Numbered from the stretch's first letter, positions 1 through 8,862 are shown. The stretch is 64,000 nt of DNA from Marinilactibacillus sp042660675 (GCF_042660675.1 NZ_JBHSUL010000011.1:34757-98756); one strand, 5' to 3'. A program made the numbers and translations. The notes: generated by a model not told the origin, from the letters alone.

Positions 1-670
1 CTATCAGGAACAATTCAAAGATGGTAAATTACCAAATCAGCGCACGATGGCCGAGACTTATCAAGTTTCAAGATACACGATACAAGAGGCCATCAAAACA
101 TTAGAAGAAATTGGAATCGTTCAAACGATTCAAGGATCTGGTATGTACGTGAAAAAGCAATTTCAGATGAACCCCTTGATCTTTAACACATTGACTAGAA
201 CGCCCTATGAACGGATTACTTCACGTGTCATTTCACTCCAAAAGAAAAAATCTACCCCTGAAGAGGAGCAGATTTTTCAACTAACGGATTCTGAAGAAAT
301 TTGGACATTTGAACGGGTTCGGATTGTTGATTACAAGATTGAACAGATTGAGCGTTCTAAAATGCCTGTTTCCATGTTTCCTGATTTAACGGAAGAGATT
401 ATTGAACAGTCGATTCAGGAGTACGTATTAAGCAAAAAGTTCGCTATTTCCCACTACATTACCAGTTACAGTCCAGTGACTCTTTCCAAAAATCAATCTG
501 AGCTACTGATGTGCAAACGCAATACTCCCGCTATGAAAATCGAGAATAGATGTTTACTGAATGACGGGCAAGTGTATGAGTACAGCGAGCTTACCGCAAT
601 TGATTATGCTTGTACTTATATTACGCCATTTGATAAAAAAGGACATCAAGCCCGTAGAACAAATATCTAA
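1..670 (+). CDS. GntR-family transcriptional regulator with UTRA domain (5' end cut off)
   Basis: The open frame enters from the left edge (codons in frame from base 2), so the first ATG inside the window at 47 is internal. The visible N-terminal part is a GntR winged helix: KLPNQRTMAETYQVSRYTIQ, followed by a QGSGMYVK wing. The rest, about 150 residues, looks like a UTRA ligand-binding domain, which places it in the HutC/FarR subfamily of sugar-sensing repressors. It converges on the ManD-like gene with one base between stop codons. It is a plausible regulator of the adjacent dehydratase/PTS pair; the ligand is unknown. Confidence 0.85.
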   Translation, partial: YQEQFKDGKLPNQRTMAETYQVSRYTIQEAIKTLEEIGIVQTIQGSGMYVKKQFQMNPLIFNTLTRTPYERITSRVISLQKKKSTPEEEQIFQLTDSEEIWTFERVRIVDYKIEQIERSKMPVSMFPDLTEEIIEQSIQEYVLSKKFAISHYITSYSPVTLSKNQSELLMCKRNTPAMKIENRCLLNDGQVYEYSELTAIDYACTYITPFDKKGHQARRTNI

Positions 671-671
671 T

Positions 672-1871
672 TTAAGGTGTGAATAACGTTCCATCTGGTA
701 AGCGGCTTTGAGTCCATTCATGCGGACGATAAACGACGGGGAATGATGCTGCAAGTTCCTCGTCAAATCCAACGCCAATTCCTGGACGATCAATTGGATA
801 GAAATAGCCTTTAACCGGTTCTGGAGCATCTTTGAATAGGGCTTTTGTGTTTTCTTTTAATTCTATATTTTCTTGGATTGCCGCATTGTGTAAGTGAATA
901 TTTAAATGTGTATTCACTGCCAGTCCAATAGGAGAAATGTCAGATGGTGTGTGCCAGGCCACTCTAATTCCATAGGCATCACATAAATGTGCAAGTTTCA
1001 ATGCTGGTGTAATCCCTCCAATTTGCGAGATATGAACCCTTAAGTAATCCAACTGATGATTTTGAATAATGGATTTCCATTCCATTGGGTTATTGAATAA
1101 CTCACCAATTGCAATGGGTGTAGCTGTCTGACTTCTTACCTGACTTAACCAATCTGTCTGGTCGGGAGGTAAAATATCTTCCAAGAAATAAAGATTATAA
1201 GGTTCAGATTTCTTGGCGAACTGAACAGCTTGGTTTGGATGCAGTCTTTCATGAACATCATGTAACATCTGGAACGAATGTCCATACTTTTCATAAACTT
1301 CTTTGAACATCTTAAGGGTTGTATCCATATAGTCTTGCTGATCAAAGTAACTGCCTTCAATGGCTTGATCAGGTGCTTGAATACTTTCTGCTGTTCCACC
1401 ATAAAATCCTAATTGACAACGAATATAACGGTAGCCTTCTGACATGTATTGGTCGATTTGTTCCGTTAAATCTTCCATTGTATTTGCCACTGCATGTGTA
1501 TATGCCGGAATCGCTGTTCTAGAGCGTCCTCCAAGTAATTGGTAAAGAGGCATATCAGCCAGTTTTCCTTTAATGTCCCAAAGTGCCATATCCACTCCAG
1601 AAATAGCATTATTTAAAACGGGCCCATTGCGCCAGTATGCATTCACGTACATTAACTGCCAAATATCTTCAATTTCATTGGCATCTTTTCCTACTAATAA
1701 AGGTTTCAAATATTCGTCTACGATTGATTGAACGGCTTTTGGTCTAAATTGGAAAGTTGCGCATCCAAAACCAGAAACACCTTTGTCAGTCTCAACTTTT
1801 ACAATGACCAGATTATGTCTGTCCGGTCTAATACCGTAACTTTTGATATCGGTAATAATAGTGGGTTTCAA
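672..1871 (-). CDS. Enolase-superfamily sugar-acid dehydratase, ManD/RspA type
   Basis: About 399 residues, matching the usual 400-405 of the D-mannonate/D-gluconate dehydratase (ManD, RspA) group. Enolase-superfamily signatures are visible: LHDVHERL (metal Asp and catalytic His), YFLEDILPP (metal Glu), IAIGELFNN (metal Glu) and RVAWHTPSD (catalytic His). These enzymes dehydrate D-mannonate or D-gluconate to 2-keto-3-deoxygluconate in the cytoplasm. I chose the TTG at 1871 because AGGAG/AGGAAG lies just upstream and the product matches family length; a longer frame to 1940 has no ribosome binding site. It diverges from a PTS gene, and KDG formed here could feed KdgK/KdgA nearby. Exact substrate within the ManD group is not certain. 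Confidence 0.85.
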   Translation of the reverse strand: MKPTIITDIKSYGIRPDRHNLVIVKVETDKGVSGFGCATFQFRPKAVQSIVDEYLKPLLVGKDANEIEDIWQLMYVNAYWRNGPVLNNAISGVDMALWDIKGKLADMPLYQLLGGRSRTAIPAYTHAVANTMEDLTEQIDQYMSEGYRYIRCQLGFYGGTAESIQAPDQAIEGSYFDQQDYMDTTLKMFKEVYEKYGHSFQMLHDVHERLHPNQAVQFAKKSEPYNLYFLEDILPPDQTDWLSQVRSQTATPIAIGELFNNPMEWKSIIQNHQLDYLRVHISQIGGITPALKLAHLCDAYGIRVAWHTPSDISPIGLAVNTHLNIHLHNAAIQENIELKENTKALFKDAPEPVKGYFYPIDRPGIGVGFDEELAASFPVVYRPHEWTQSRLPDGTLFTP

Positions 1872-1944
1872 ATCACTACTTCCTCTCCTGCTAATCTTTG
1901 ATCTATTAATATTAGAACATGAAGGATAGAACGCTGTCAATTTG

Positions 1945-1959
1945 GACTGATAAACAGTC
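1945..1959. promoter_or_regulatory. Inverted repeat in divergent promoter region, possible GntR operator
   Basis: GACTG-ATAAA-CAGTC is a perfect 5+5+5 inverted repeat between the divergent ManD-like and PTS genes. Size and position suit a GntR-family dimer, perhaps the regulator at the left edge. The assignment is inference. Confidence 0.3.
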
Positions 1960-2055
1960 TATTACACCATTAATACCATTCCAATTAACATCACCTACCT
2001 TTACAAACCTTTACGTATCAACGTTTTTAAACAAATCTATTCAGTTTAGGACTGG

Positions 2056-2084
2056 TTTACGGATAGTTTTTTATTTGTTATGAT
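2056..2084 (+). promoter_or_regulatory. Sigma-A promoter of the PTS EIIBC gene
   Basis: TTTACG (-35) and TATGAT (-10) are separated by exactly 17 bases, about 45 bases before the ATG at 2129. GTTTAC at 2055-2060 and GTAAAC at 2092-2097 form a loose inverted repeat flanking it. Confidence 0.6.
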
Positions 2085-2128
2085 TCTAACTGTAAACGGA
2101 CACATCCAATAGGGAAAGGAAGAGGTAT

Positions 2129-3502
2129 ATGAAACATCATGATGTTGCGAAACGCATCATTGAAAATGTAGGGGGAAAAGAGAACATCCAAAATGTCTGG
2201 CACTGTATGACGAGATTGAGGTTCAAACTAAAGAACTACGATATCGTAGACCATGACGCCTTACTAAAAGAACAAGCAGTTGTCGGTACAAATCATAAAA
2301 ATGAACAACTACAAGTTGTCATTGGAACAAATGTAACCGAGTACTACGAAACGGTTGCGTCACTTTTAGGAATAGACACAGAAGAATCTTCAGCTGACTC
2401 TGGTTCAAATGAGCCTGCTGAACGCAAGGGATTAATTTCCACTTTCATGGATATCGTTTCAGGCGTATTTGGACCAATCGTTCCAGCTATTGCTGGTGCT
2501 GGTATGATCATGGGACTGATGTCAGGGTTAAGCGCACTAAATATTATCAGCAATGAATCTCACACTTATATCGTTATTGATATGATCTCAAAAGGTGTCT
2601 TCACCTTTTTACCTTTCTTTGTAGCTGCATCTGCTGCAAGAATATTCAAGACCAATCAGTATTTGGCGATTGCCATAGCAGCAAGTCTGCAAGTACCAGC
2701 TATGACCAATGCCGTAGCAGAAGGTGTCATTGATCAGTTCAATTTGTTTGGATTTTTACCAGTTCCAGTCTTCAGCTATGCAGGAACGGTTATTCCAATC
2801 ATTATTGCAATCTGGGCGTTAAGTTATATTCACCGCTTTATCGATAAACTTCTTCCTGAAGTACTCAGAACTGTATTCACTCCAACCTTATCTTTATTTG
2901 TAACAGGTATTTTAACGCTCGTCGTTATCGGTCCTGCTGGTATTTACTTAGGTAACTGGCTAGCTGCTGGTGTTGAATGGCTGTTTGGTGTTTCTCCAAT
3001 TTTAGCAGGAATTATTGTCGGTGGTATTCGACCAATTGCAGTCTTCACTGGTCTCCATCATGCAATGACGCCCATTGCACTTCAAAACTTTGCTAACCAA
3101 GGATACGACATGCTTATGCCAATGATGTTCATGGCAAACATGGCTATCACTGGTGCTACTGCGGCAATGTATGTAAAACTAAATACCAAAGAAGAAAAGA
3201 GCGTTGCGCTTTCTGCAGTCGTTTCTGGCTTCCTTGGAATTACAGAACCTGCATTATTCGGTATTCTGACTAAAAACGCTAAAGCATTTATTGCGGCTAC
3301 TGTAGGTAGTTCTATCGCTTCTGCATTTATCAGCTTTTTTGGTGTTAGAATCTACGGTTATATTTTATCCAGTGTATTCAGCTTACCGGCTTATGTCGGA
3401 GAATATTTCATCTTTATTATTATCGGTATGATCATCGCATTGTCCGTTTCGTTTGCGATCACTTACGTACTTGTACCTAAAACAACAGAAGCATCAAAAT
3501 AA
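2129..3502 (+). CDS. PTS transporter subunit EIIBC, glucose/sucrose/beta-glucoside superfamily
   Basis: 457 residues. The N-terminal EIIB domain (about 1-80) carries the phosphorylated cysteine, Cys26, in WHCMTRLRF. The remainder is a membrane EIIC domain with about 10 hydrophobic segments and the family motif GITEPALFG. There is no EIIA domain and no EIIA gene beside it, so phosphate must come from an EIIA encoded elsewhere, for example the C-terminal domain of the EIIBCA at 36170-38110. Divergence from a sugar-acid dehydratase suggests a sugar-acid-related or glycoside substrate, but this is not shown by sequence. Confidence 0.85.
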   Translation: MKHHDVAKRIIENVGGKENIQNVWHCMTRLRFKLKNYDIVDHDALLKEQAVVGTNHKNEQLQVVIGTNVTEYYETVASLLGIDTEESSADSGSNEPAERKGLISTFMDIVSGVFGPIVPAIAGAGMIMGLMSGLSALNIISNESHTYIVIDMISKGVFTFLPFFVAASAARIFKTNQYLAIAIAASLQVPAMTNAVAEGVIDQFNLFGFLPVPVFSYAGTVIPIIIAIWALSYIHRFIDKLLPEVLRTVFTPTLSLFVTGILTLVVIGPAGIYLGNWLAAGVEWLFGVSPILAGIIVGGIRPIAVFTGLHHAMTPIALQNFANQGYDMLMPMMFMANMAITGATAAMYVKLNTKEEKSVALSAVVSGFLGITEPALFGILTKNAKAFIAATVGSSIASAFISFFGVRIYGYILSSVFSLPAYVGEYFIFIIIGMIIALSVSFAITYVLVPKTTEASK

Positions 3503-3511
3503 TTGATTTAC

Positions 3512-3557
3512 AAATAGACGTCCTTTTTAGTTGAGAGTAAAAAGGACGTCTATTTTT
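3512..3557 (+). terminator. Rho-independent terminator after PTS EIIBC
   Basis: Stem AAATAGACGTCCTTTTT pairs perfectly with its complement across a 10-base loop and is followed by a T run. It can act in both directions. Confidence 0.85.
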
Positions 3558-3569
3558 TGTCGAAAAAAT

Positions 3570-3606
3570 AAGCTTAGCTACCCACATCATTGGGACAGCT
3601 AAGCTT
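3570..3606 (-). terminator. Terminator after kdgK
   Basis: AAGCTTAGCT pairs with AGCTAAGCTT with an inner CCCA/TGGG pairing. On the minus strand it lies just past the kdgK stop and ends in a T-rich tract. Confidence 0.8.
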
Positions 3607-3614
3607 TTTCTATG

Positions 3615-4559
3615 TTAACTCTGGTTATTGATATAAGTTGTTAAAGCCTCTTTTGTAGGTAAGCCTTCGTTATCTCCTGCATTTTGAACCTGTAAAGATC
3701 CAATAGCGTTTGCATGTCTGGCTGCTTCTTCCCAGCTCAAGCCTTCTAAATAAGCATGAAGAATGCCGACTGCAAACCCATCTCCAGCTCCGACTGTATC
3801 GACAACTTTCTCTACTTTGAAACCAGGGACATTAACTGATTCCTGACCTTTTTCAGAGACAAAAGCGCCTTGACTTCCACTCTTCGTAATCACAATTTTA
3901 GCACCTTTTTCATGATAGAAACGTGCAATATCTTCAATTTCTGAAGAACCCATTAACGTTTCACCCTCAGAAACACCTGGTAGAACAACATCAGCATAAG
4001 TTGCCAGCGTATTCAAGACTTCCAGCATTTCTTCTGTTGAAGACCAGAGTGCCGGTCTTAAATTTGGATCAAATGTAATAAAAGTACCCGCTTCTTTTGC
4101 TTTTTTCATCAAATGCTCGGTCACTTCTCTTACAGATGCACTCAATGCTGGCGGAATTCCTGTTACATGAAGGACTTTGATTTGGTCAAAATCGATTTGA
4201 TTTACATCCTCAACTGACAAAGTAGAAAAGGCACTTCCTTTTCTGTAGTAAGCAGTGTCAGGATCATCGTCTTTCACTTTGTTTTTCAACATCAGCCCTG
4301 TTCGATAAACTTCATCAAATGTAACATAATCTGTGCCGATTTTTTCTTTTTCAAGTGCTTCATAGATATACTCACCAATTGGGTCTTTACCCAGTTTTGA
4401 AATATATTGGACTGTATGTCCCAATCTTGAAAGACCGATCCCTACATTGATCTCTGCACCCGCAACCGATTTGTTAAAAGAAGTGGCTTCTTTCAATGAC
4501 CCGTATTCTGTTGCAGAAAACAACCCCATCGGTTCTCCTAGTAATAGTACGTCTGTCAT
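3615..4559 (-). CDS. kdgK: 2-keto-3-deoxygluconate kinase
   Basis: 314-residue PfkB-family sugar kinase. An N-terminal GEPMG start and C-terminal DTVGAGDGFAVG (anion hole and catalytic Asp) are visible. It phosphorylates KDG to KDPG. The gene begins 13 bases after the KDPG aldolase stop, so the two are co-transcribed. The position at the end of a glucuronate pathway cluster makes KDG the expected substrate. Confidence 0.93.
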   Translation of the reverse strand: MTDVLLLGEPMGLFSATEYGSLKEATSFNKSVAGAEINVGIGLSRLGHTVQYISKLGKDPIGEYIYEALEKEKIGTDYVTFDEVYRTGLMLKNKVKDDDPDTAYYRKGSAFSTLSVEDVNQIDFDQIKVLHVTGIPPALSASVREVTEHLMKKAKEAGTFITFDPNLRPALWSSTEEMLEVLNTLATYADVVLPGVSEGETLMGSSEIEDIARFYHEKGAKIVITKSGSQGAFVSEKGQESVNVPGFKVEKVVDTVGAGDGFAVGILHAYLEGLSWEEAARHANAIGSLQVQNAGDNEGLPTKEALTTYINNQS

Positions 4560-4572
4560 TCAGTTCGCCACC

Positions 4573-5214
4573 TTATTTGATTTCGTTATATTTATCTACA
4601 AACTTTTTAGATATTTCAGTAACACTGACGTAGCCATCGCTCGCAAGATTTTGTGTCAATGCACTACCAATCCCCACTGCCCAAGCACCATTCGCAGCCC
4701 ATTCATGCATGTTATCTAGACTGACGCCGCCTGAAGGCATCATTTCAACTTGAGGAATGGGCCCATGAACATTTTTGATAAACGCGGGTCCTAAAATACC
4801 TCCTGGGAAAACTTTAACAACTTCAACGCCTGTTGCCATAGCACTTGTAATTTCTGTTACAGAGGCACAACCTGGTAAGTAAGGTACGGCATAAGTATTA
4901 CAGACTTTGGAGATTTCAGGAACAAAGTTAGGGCTAACAATAAATTCTGCACCGGCAATAATTGCAATGCGTGCTGTAATATCATCCATAACTGTCCCTG
5001 CTCCGACAACCATATCTGTTCCTTCATATTTCTTCGAAAGGTCTCTAATGGATTCATCTGCTTGCGGTGTCGTAAATGTTACTTCAATATTTTTGATGCC
5101 GCCATCGTACACTGCTTCAGAAATTTCTGTTGCTTCAGTAGCAGAGTTTCCTCTGATGACTGCAAATAAATAATTTTCTTTTAACTGTGTTAAAATTGCT
5201 TGTTTCTTAGTCAT
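4573..5214 (-). CDS. kdgA: KHG/KDPG aldolase
   Basis: 213-residue class I aldolase. Hallmarks are IEVTFTTP (catalytic Glu), GAGTV, SPNF and GVEVVKVFPGG, whose lysine forms the Schiff base. It splits KDPG into pyruvate and glyceraldehyde-3-phosphate. First gene of a two-gene unit with kdgK, served by a promoter/operator at 5251-5279 and isolated from uxaC by a terminator. Confidence 0.93.
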   Translation of the reverse strand: MTKKQAILTQLKENYLFAVIRGNSATEATEISEAVYDGGIKNIEVTFTTPQADESIRDLSKKYEGTDMVVGAGTVMDDITARIAIIAGAEFIVSPNFVPEISKVCNTYAVPYLPGCASVTEITSAMATGVEVVKVFPGGILGPAFIKNVHGPIPQVEMMPSGGVSLDNMHEWAANGAWAVGIGSALTQNLASDGYVSVTEISKKFVDKYNEIK

Positions 5215-5228
5215 AGTTGCCTCCTAAT

Positions 5229-5242
5229 AGTTAGCGTTTTCT
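5229..5242 (-). promoter_or_regulatory. Possible cre (CcpA) site in the kdgA leader
   Basis: Minus strand reads AGAAAACGCTAACT, matching the cre core at all but the two terminal defined positions. It lies just after the predicted transcription start, where CcpA could block elongation. Confidence 0.35.
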
Positions 5243-5250
5243 TAATATTT

Positions 5251-5279
5251 AGTATACCTTACTCGGTATACTCACTCAA
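5251..5279 (-). promoter_or_regulatory. kdgAK promoter with embedded palindromic operator
   Basis: On the minus strand, TTGAGT (-35) and TATACT (-10) are 17 bases apart. A perfect inverted repeat AGTATACC-N6-GGTATACT (5251-5272) covers the -10 and most of the spacer, so a bound repressor would block RNA polymerase. The regulator is not identifiable here; a KdgR/UxuR-like protein is inference. Confidence 0.65.
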
Positions 5280-5340
5280 TAGAGATTGGTCTCTTAAAGG
5301 AACAAAAAACCAATCCAATTTTTCTTTTTATTTTATATTT

Positions 5341-5377
5341 AAAAAGAAAATAGCCCTAGACGTTTGCTAGCGCTACT
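5341..5377 (-). terminator. Terminator after uxaC
   Basis: AGTAGCGCTAG pairs with CTAGGGCTATT (one mismatch, one wobble) across a 7-base loop, followed on the minus strand by TTTTCTTTTT. It separates the uxuA-uxuB-uxaC transcript from kdgAK. Confidence 0.7.
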
Positions 5378-5385
5378 TTCCATAA

Positions 5386-6792
5386 TTATTGGGATCTGTT
5401 TGGTTCAAAATAAGCTTTAGCATTGAAATAGCAGATATTTTGGATTAACTTTTTCAACAAGCTTTCTTCTTTAGGAAACTTACCTAACTCTACTTGTTCA
5501 CCTACATAGTTACATAAAATCCTTCTAAAATAGTCATGCCTTGTGTAAGAGATGAAACTTCTAGAATCTGTTATCATTCCGACGAAGTGCATTAGCATAC
5601 CATGATCCGACAATGTTTCTAACTGTCTAAGAATTCCTTTTTCAGTATCATTGAACCACCAACCAGATCCAAATTGTACCTTGCTCTTAATTCCTTGCTC
5701 ATTGGATTGGAAATTCGCAGCTGTACTAGCTACAATTGCATTGTATTCTGGATTCAAGTTATAAAGTATCATCTTAGGTAAAGCTTCTTTTTTATGCAAG
5801 GCATCTAATAAACAATTCAAATTCTCGGCGAGATATGACTGGTCGGCAATGGAATCCGTTCCAGCATCTGCCCCATATTCAGTAAATAACTGAGTATGCG
5901 CATTTCGAACTGCCCCAAAGTGAATTTGCATGACCCAATCTCTTTTCGCATACATACATCCCAAATCAACAAGAAGTCTAGTAATCCATTGGTTACGCTC
6001 AATTACTGTAAGAACTTGATCCTCTAAAATTTTTCTGTAGATGCGTTCAATCTCTTCAGAAGTTGTTTCGGTGTAAACCAATTCATTTAATCCATGGTCT
6101 GACAGAACCGATCCATGTTTATCGAAATAGTCTACTCTAGTTTCGAGTAATTTAATAAATATTTTATAAGAACTGGCTTTTTGTTCACAAGCTTCTTCCA
6201 ATTTTTTTACTGTATGTTTTTTTAATTGAAAATATTCATCTGGTCTGAATGCAGGAATAACAGTAACATCAAATGAATCATCCTCAGCAATCTTCTCATG
6301 AAACTCAAGCGAATCTAAGGGCGAATCTGTTGTTCCGATAAACTCTACATTAGATTCTTGAATGAATTTACGTGCTGTTAACGAATCACATTTCATTTTT
6401 TCATTGATTTCATTGTAAACTTGTTCTGCATTGTCACTATTTAGTAGTGCTTCAATACCAAAATACTTTTTCAATTCTAGCTGTGTCCAGTGAAATAAAG
6501 GATTGCCAATCGCATTTTCTGCAGTATTGGCCCAAGCTAAAAATTTTTCTTTCGGACTAGCTGATCCAGTCACTTTCCCTTCAGAAACGCCATTTGCACG
6601 CATCGCTCTCCATTTGTAGTGATCGCCTGAAAGCCACAACTCTGTGATATTTTCGAATACGTGATCTTTTGCAATTTCTTCTGGTGACAAGTGACAGTGG
6701 TAATCAAATATAGGCAAATCTTTAGCGTATTCATGAAACAAGTGTTTAGCCGTTTCATTATTCAACATAAAATCTGCATGTACAAAACTCAT
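5386..6792 (-). CDS. uxaC: Glucuronate (uronate) isomerase
   Basis: 468 residues, full length for UxaC. The N-terminal IFDYHCHLSPEEI carries the HxH metal motif of the amidohydrolase fold, with FVGMITDSRSF and RHDYFRR near the C-terminus as in the family. It isomerises D-glucuronate to D-fructuronate (and galacturonate to tagaturonate) in the cytoplasm. It is the last gene of uxuA-uxuB-uxaC and supplies fructuronate to UxuB. Confidence 0.95.
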   Translation of the reverse strand: MSFVHADFMLNNETAKHLFHEYAKDLPIFDYHCHLSPEEIAKDHVFENITELWLSGDHYKWRAMRANGVSEGKVTGSASPKEKFLAWANTAENAIGNPLFHWTQLELKKYFGIEALLNSDNAEQVYNEINEKMKCDSLTARKFIQESNVEFIGTTDSPLDSLEFHEKIAEDDSFDVTVIPAFRPDEYFQLKKHTVKKLEEACEQKASSYKIFIKLLETRVDYFDKHGSVLSDHGLNELVYTETTSEEIERIYRKILEDQVLTVIERNQWITRLLVDLGCMYAKRDWVMQIHFGAVRNAHTQLFTEYGADAGTDSIADQSYLAENLNCLLDALHKKEALPKMILYNLNPEYNAIVASTAANFQSNEQGIKSKVQFGSGWWFNDTEKGILRQLETLSDHGMLMHFVGMITDSRSFISYTRHDYFRRILCNYVGEQVELGKFPKEESLLKKLIQNICYFNAKAYFEPNRSQ

Positions 6793-6838
6793 CCTAGATT
6801 CTTCCTTCCTGATCTACTTTTTACGCTATTAAAGTATA

Positions 6839-7675
6839 CTAGACACCTGAATAAGCGTTGAATCCTCCATCAATTGGCAGAACTACCCCATTTACGAAAC
6901 TTGAAGCCGTCTCATCCGTAAGGTAGAGTACGCCTCCTAACAGTTCTTCAGCTTCTCCAAATCGTCCCATAGGAGTATTGGATAAAATTTTATTTGCTCT
7001 AGCTGTAGGTGTGCCATCTTCATTAAATAAAAGTGCACGGTTCTGGTTACTAACTAAAAATCCAGGTGCAATAGCGTTCACTCTAATGTTTACATGAGAA
7101 AAATGTACGGCTAGCCATTCCGTGAAATTAGAAATCGCTGCCTTAGCGCCTGAATAAGCAGGAATCTTCGTTAACGGTGTGAATCCATTCATACTTGAGA
7201 TATTCAGAATACTAGCGCCTTTTTTACCAATCATATCTTTAGCAAATACTTGCGTAGGTAAAAGTGTACCTAGGAAGTTCAAGTTAAAAACAAAAGAAAT
7301 CCCTTCTTCATCTAAATCAAAAAAGGTTTTGACATCTTCTAAACCAGTTTTTTCATGGAATTCATTATCTGTTGTAGCTTTAGGGCTATTTCCACCTGCT
7401 CCGTTGATAAGGATATCCGCGGTTCCCATATCTTTTTCAATTTGATTTCGAGCATCTGTGATACTTTGTTTTTTCAATACATTACACTCGTAAGCAAAGG
7501 CTATTCCACCTGATGCTTTGATTTCATCTGCATTTTTTTGAGCAGCTTCTTTATTTAAATCTAGTAAAGCTACTCTCGCGCCTGCATCTACGTAGGCTTT
7601 AGCAAACTGGGAAATCAAAACACCCCCTGCACCTGTCAATATTACTATCTTGTCTTTGAAATCGTGCTTCATCAT
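6839..7675 (-). CDS. uxuB: SDR-type D-mannonate oxidoreductase (fructuronate reductase)
   Basis: 278-residue short-chain dehydrogenase with LTGAGG near residue 14 (NAD(P) binding), NGAGG, and the catalytic Tyr/Lys in AYSGAKAA. Firmicutes such as Bacillus subtilis (YjmF) use this SDR form for D-fructuronate to D-mannonate rather than the long-chain enterobacterial UxuB. Its place between uxuA and uxaC supports the assignment; SDR sequence alone would not fix the substrate. AAGGGG lies 10 bases before the first ATG. Confidence 0.88.
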   Translation of the reverse strand: MMKHDFKDKIVILTGAGGVLISQFAKAYVDAGARVALLDLNKEAAQKNADEIKASGGIAFAYECNVLKKQSITDARNQIEKDMGTADILINGAGGNSPKATTDNEFHEKTGLEDVKTFFDLDEEGISFVFNLNFLGTLLPTQVFAKDMIGKKGASILNISSMNGFTPLTKIPAYSGAKAAISNFTEWLAVHFSHVNIRVNAIAPGFLVSNQNRALLFNEDGTPTARANKILSNTPMGRFGEAEELLGGVLYLTDETASSFVNGVVLPIDGGFNAYSGV

Positions 7676-7692
7676 TTCGTTTACGCCCCTTT

Positions 7693-8742
7693 TTATCGAT
7701 TCTGATTTACTATTTTAATGTTCGCTTCGTATAATCCATTCAGGTAAGTCGCACCTAGTGCACGGTCATAAAGTCCATATCCCGATTTTCCTTCTTCTCC
7801 CCAGATCATTCTGCCGTGGTCTGGACGGATCGACTCTTCAAATCCATGTTCTACTAGAGCTTTAACAACTTCAAACATATCTATTGATCCTTTTTCGGAC
7901 AAATGAGCTGACTCTTGGAATGACTTGCCTCCGGTCAATTTCACATTTCTAGCGTGTACAAAGTTGACTCGGTCTTTCTCTAACATATCTCTCAAAATTT
8001 CTACAGCATTATTTTTAGGATCAGAGGCAAATGAACCGACACATAAGGTTACGCCATTATATTTGCTGTCGTACAGTTTGATGAAACGGTTCAATGCTTC
8101 TTTTCCTGTAATGATTCTGGGTAATCCAAATATACTGTATGGAGGATCATCTGGATGAATGGCCATTTTTACGTTAGCTGCTTCTGCCACGGGTATAATT
8201 TCTTTAATAAAGTACTCTAGATGACTCCATAATATTTCTTCATCTACTTCTTTGTATTCATCCATCAGTTGATTGATGCCTTCTTCTGTATAACTTTCAT
8301 CCCATCCTGGAAGTGAAAGTTTTCTAGGATCCATCTTATTGACTTCTTCTTCTTCAAAAATCAAGGCTGTAGAACCATCTTCAAGAGGATAGGCTAGATT
8401 TGAACGTGTCCAGTCAAATACAGGCATAAAGTTATAGCATACTACCGGAATACCCGCTTTTCCTAGATTACGGATGGTCTCTTTGTAATTATCGATATAT
8501 TGATCTCTAGTTGGTTTCCCAAGTTTAATATCTTCGTGAACTGGAACACTTTCAATCACAGATAATTCTAGACCTGCAGCTTCAATTGTCTGTTTTAAAG
8601 ATTCAATTTTTTCAAGCGGCCACACTTCTCCAACTGGGATATCATAAATTGCAGAAACGATTCCTTTCATATTCGGTATCTGGCGTATATACTCCAAAGA
8701 TACGGAGTCATCTGTTCCGTACCATCTAAAACTCATCTTCAT
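7693..8742 (-). CDS. uxuA: Mannonate dehydratase
   Basis: 349 residues, full-length UxuA. The start MKMSFRWYG, the metal-site stretch MAIHPDDPP and the C-terminal RPDHGRMIWGE are characteristic. It dehydrates D-mannonate to KDG using a divalent metal. It has a strong AGGAGG ribosome binding site and lies 17 bases before uxuB. It follows the structured intergenic element at 8815-8862. A second, unrelated mannonate/gluconate dehydratase (ManD type) lies at 672-1871. Confidence 0.95.
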   Translation of the reverse strand: MKMSFRWYGTDDSVSLEYIRQIPNMKGIVSAIYDIPVGEVWPLEKIESLKQTIEAAGLELSVIESVPVHEDIKLGKPTRDQYIDNYKETIRNLGKAGIPVVCYNFMPVFDWTRSNLAYPLEDGSTALIFEEEEVNKMDPRKLSLPGWDESYTEEGINQLMDEYKEVDEEILWSHLEYFIKEIIPVAEAANVKMAIHPDDPPYSIFGLPRIITGKEALNRFIKLYDSKYNGVTLCVGSFASDPKNNAVEILRDMLEKDRVNFVHARNVKLTGGKSFQESAHLSEKGSIDMFEVVKALVEHGFEESIRPDHGRMIWGEEGKSGYGLYDRALGATYLNGLYEANIKIVNQNR

Positions 8743-8814
8743 ACTTTTTTCCTCCTATTATGGTTATTATCATTGCAATCTGCTAAATCTAACATTAGCT
8801 TTCAATCAATAAAA

Positions 8815-8862
8815 GGTGCGATGTTCATGACCGCATGGCTTAGCCGGTTATTCCATCACACC
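8815..8862 (-). other. Structured intergenic RNA element between uidA and uxuA, with AGGAGG-ATG-GAA-TAA minicistron
   Basis: On the minus strand GGTGTGATG pairs fully with CATCGCACC (one G-U), enclosing smaller ACCG/CGGT and GGC/GCC pairings, and is followed by TTTTATT. It could act as a terminator or attenuator inside the operon. A strong AGGAGG (8861-8866) precedes ATG GAA TAA (8848-8856) inside the hairpin. An upstream GTGCG (8875-8879) can pair with CGCAC of the right arm and would compete with the hairpin. Confidence 0.5.

Noticed and set aside
554..829. Minus-strand frame spanning the end of the GntR and ManD-like genes
   Set aside because: Out of frame with both, no ribosome binding site.
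2026..2040. Possible cre around ATCAACGTTTTTAA before the EIIBC gene
   Set aside because: Three mismatches at key positions.
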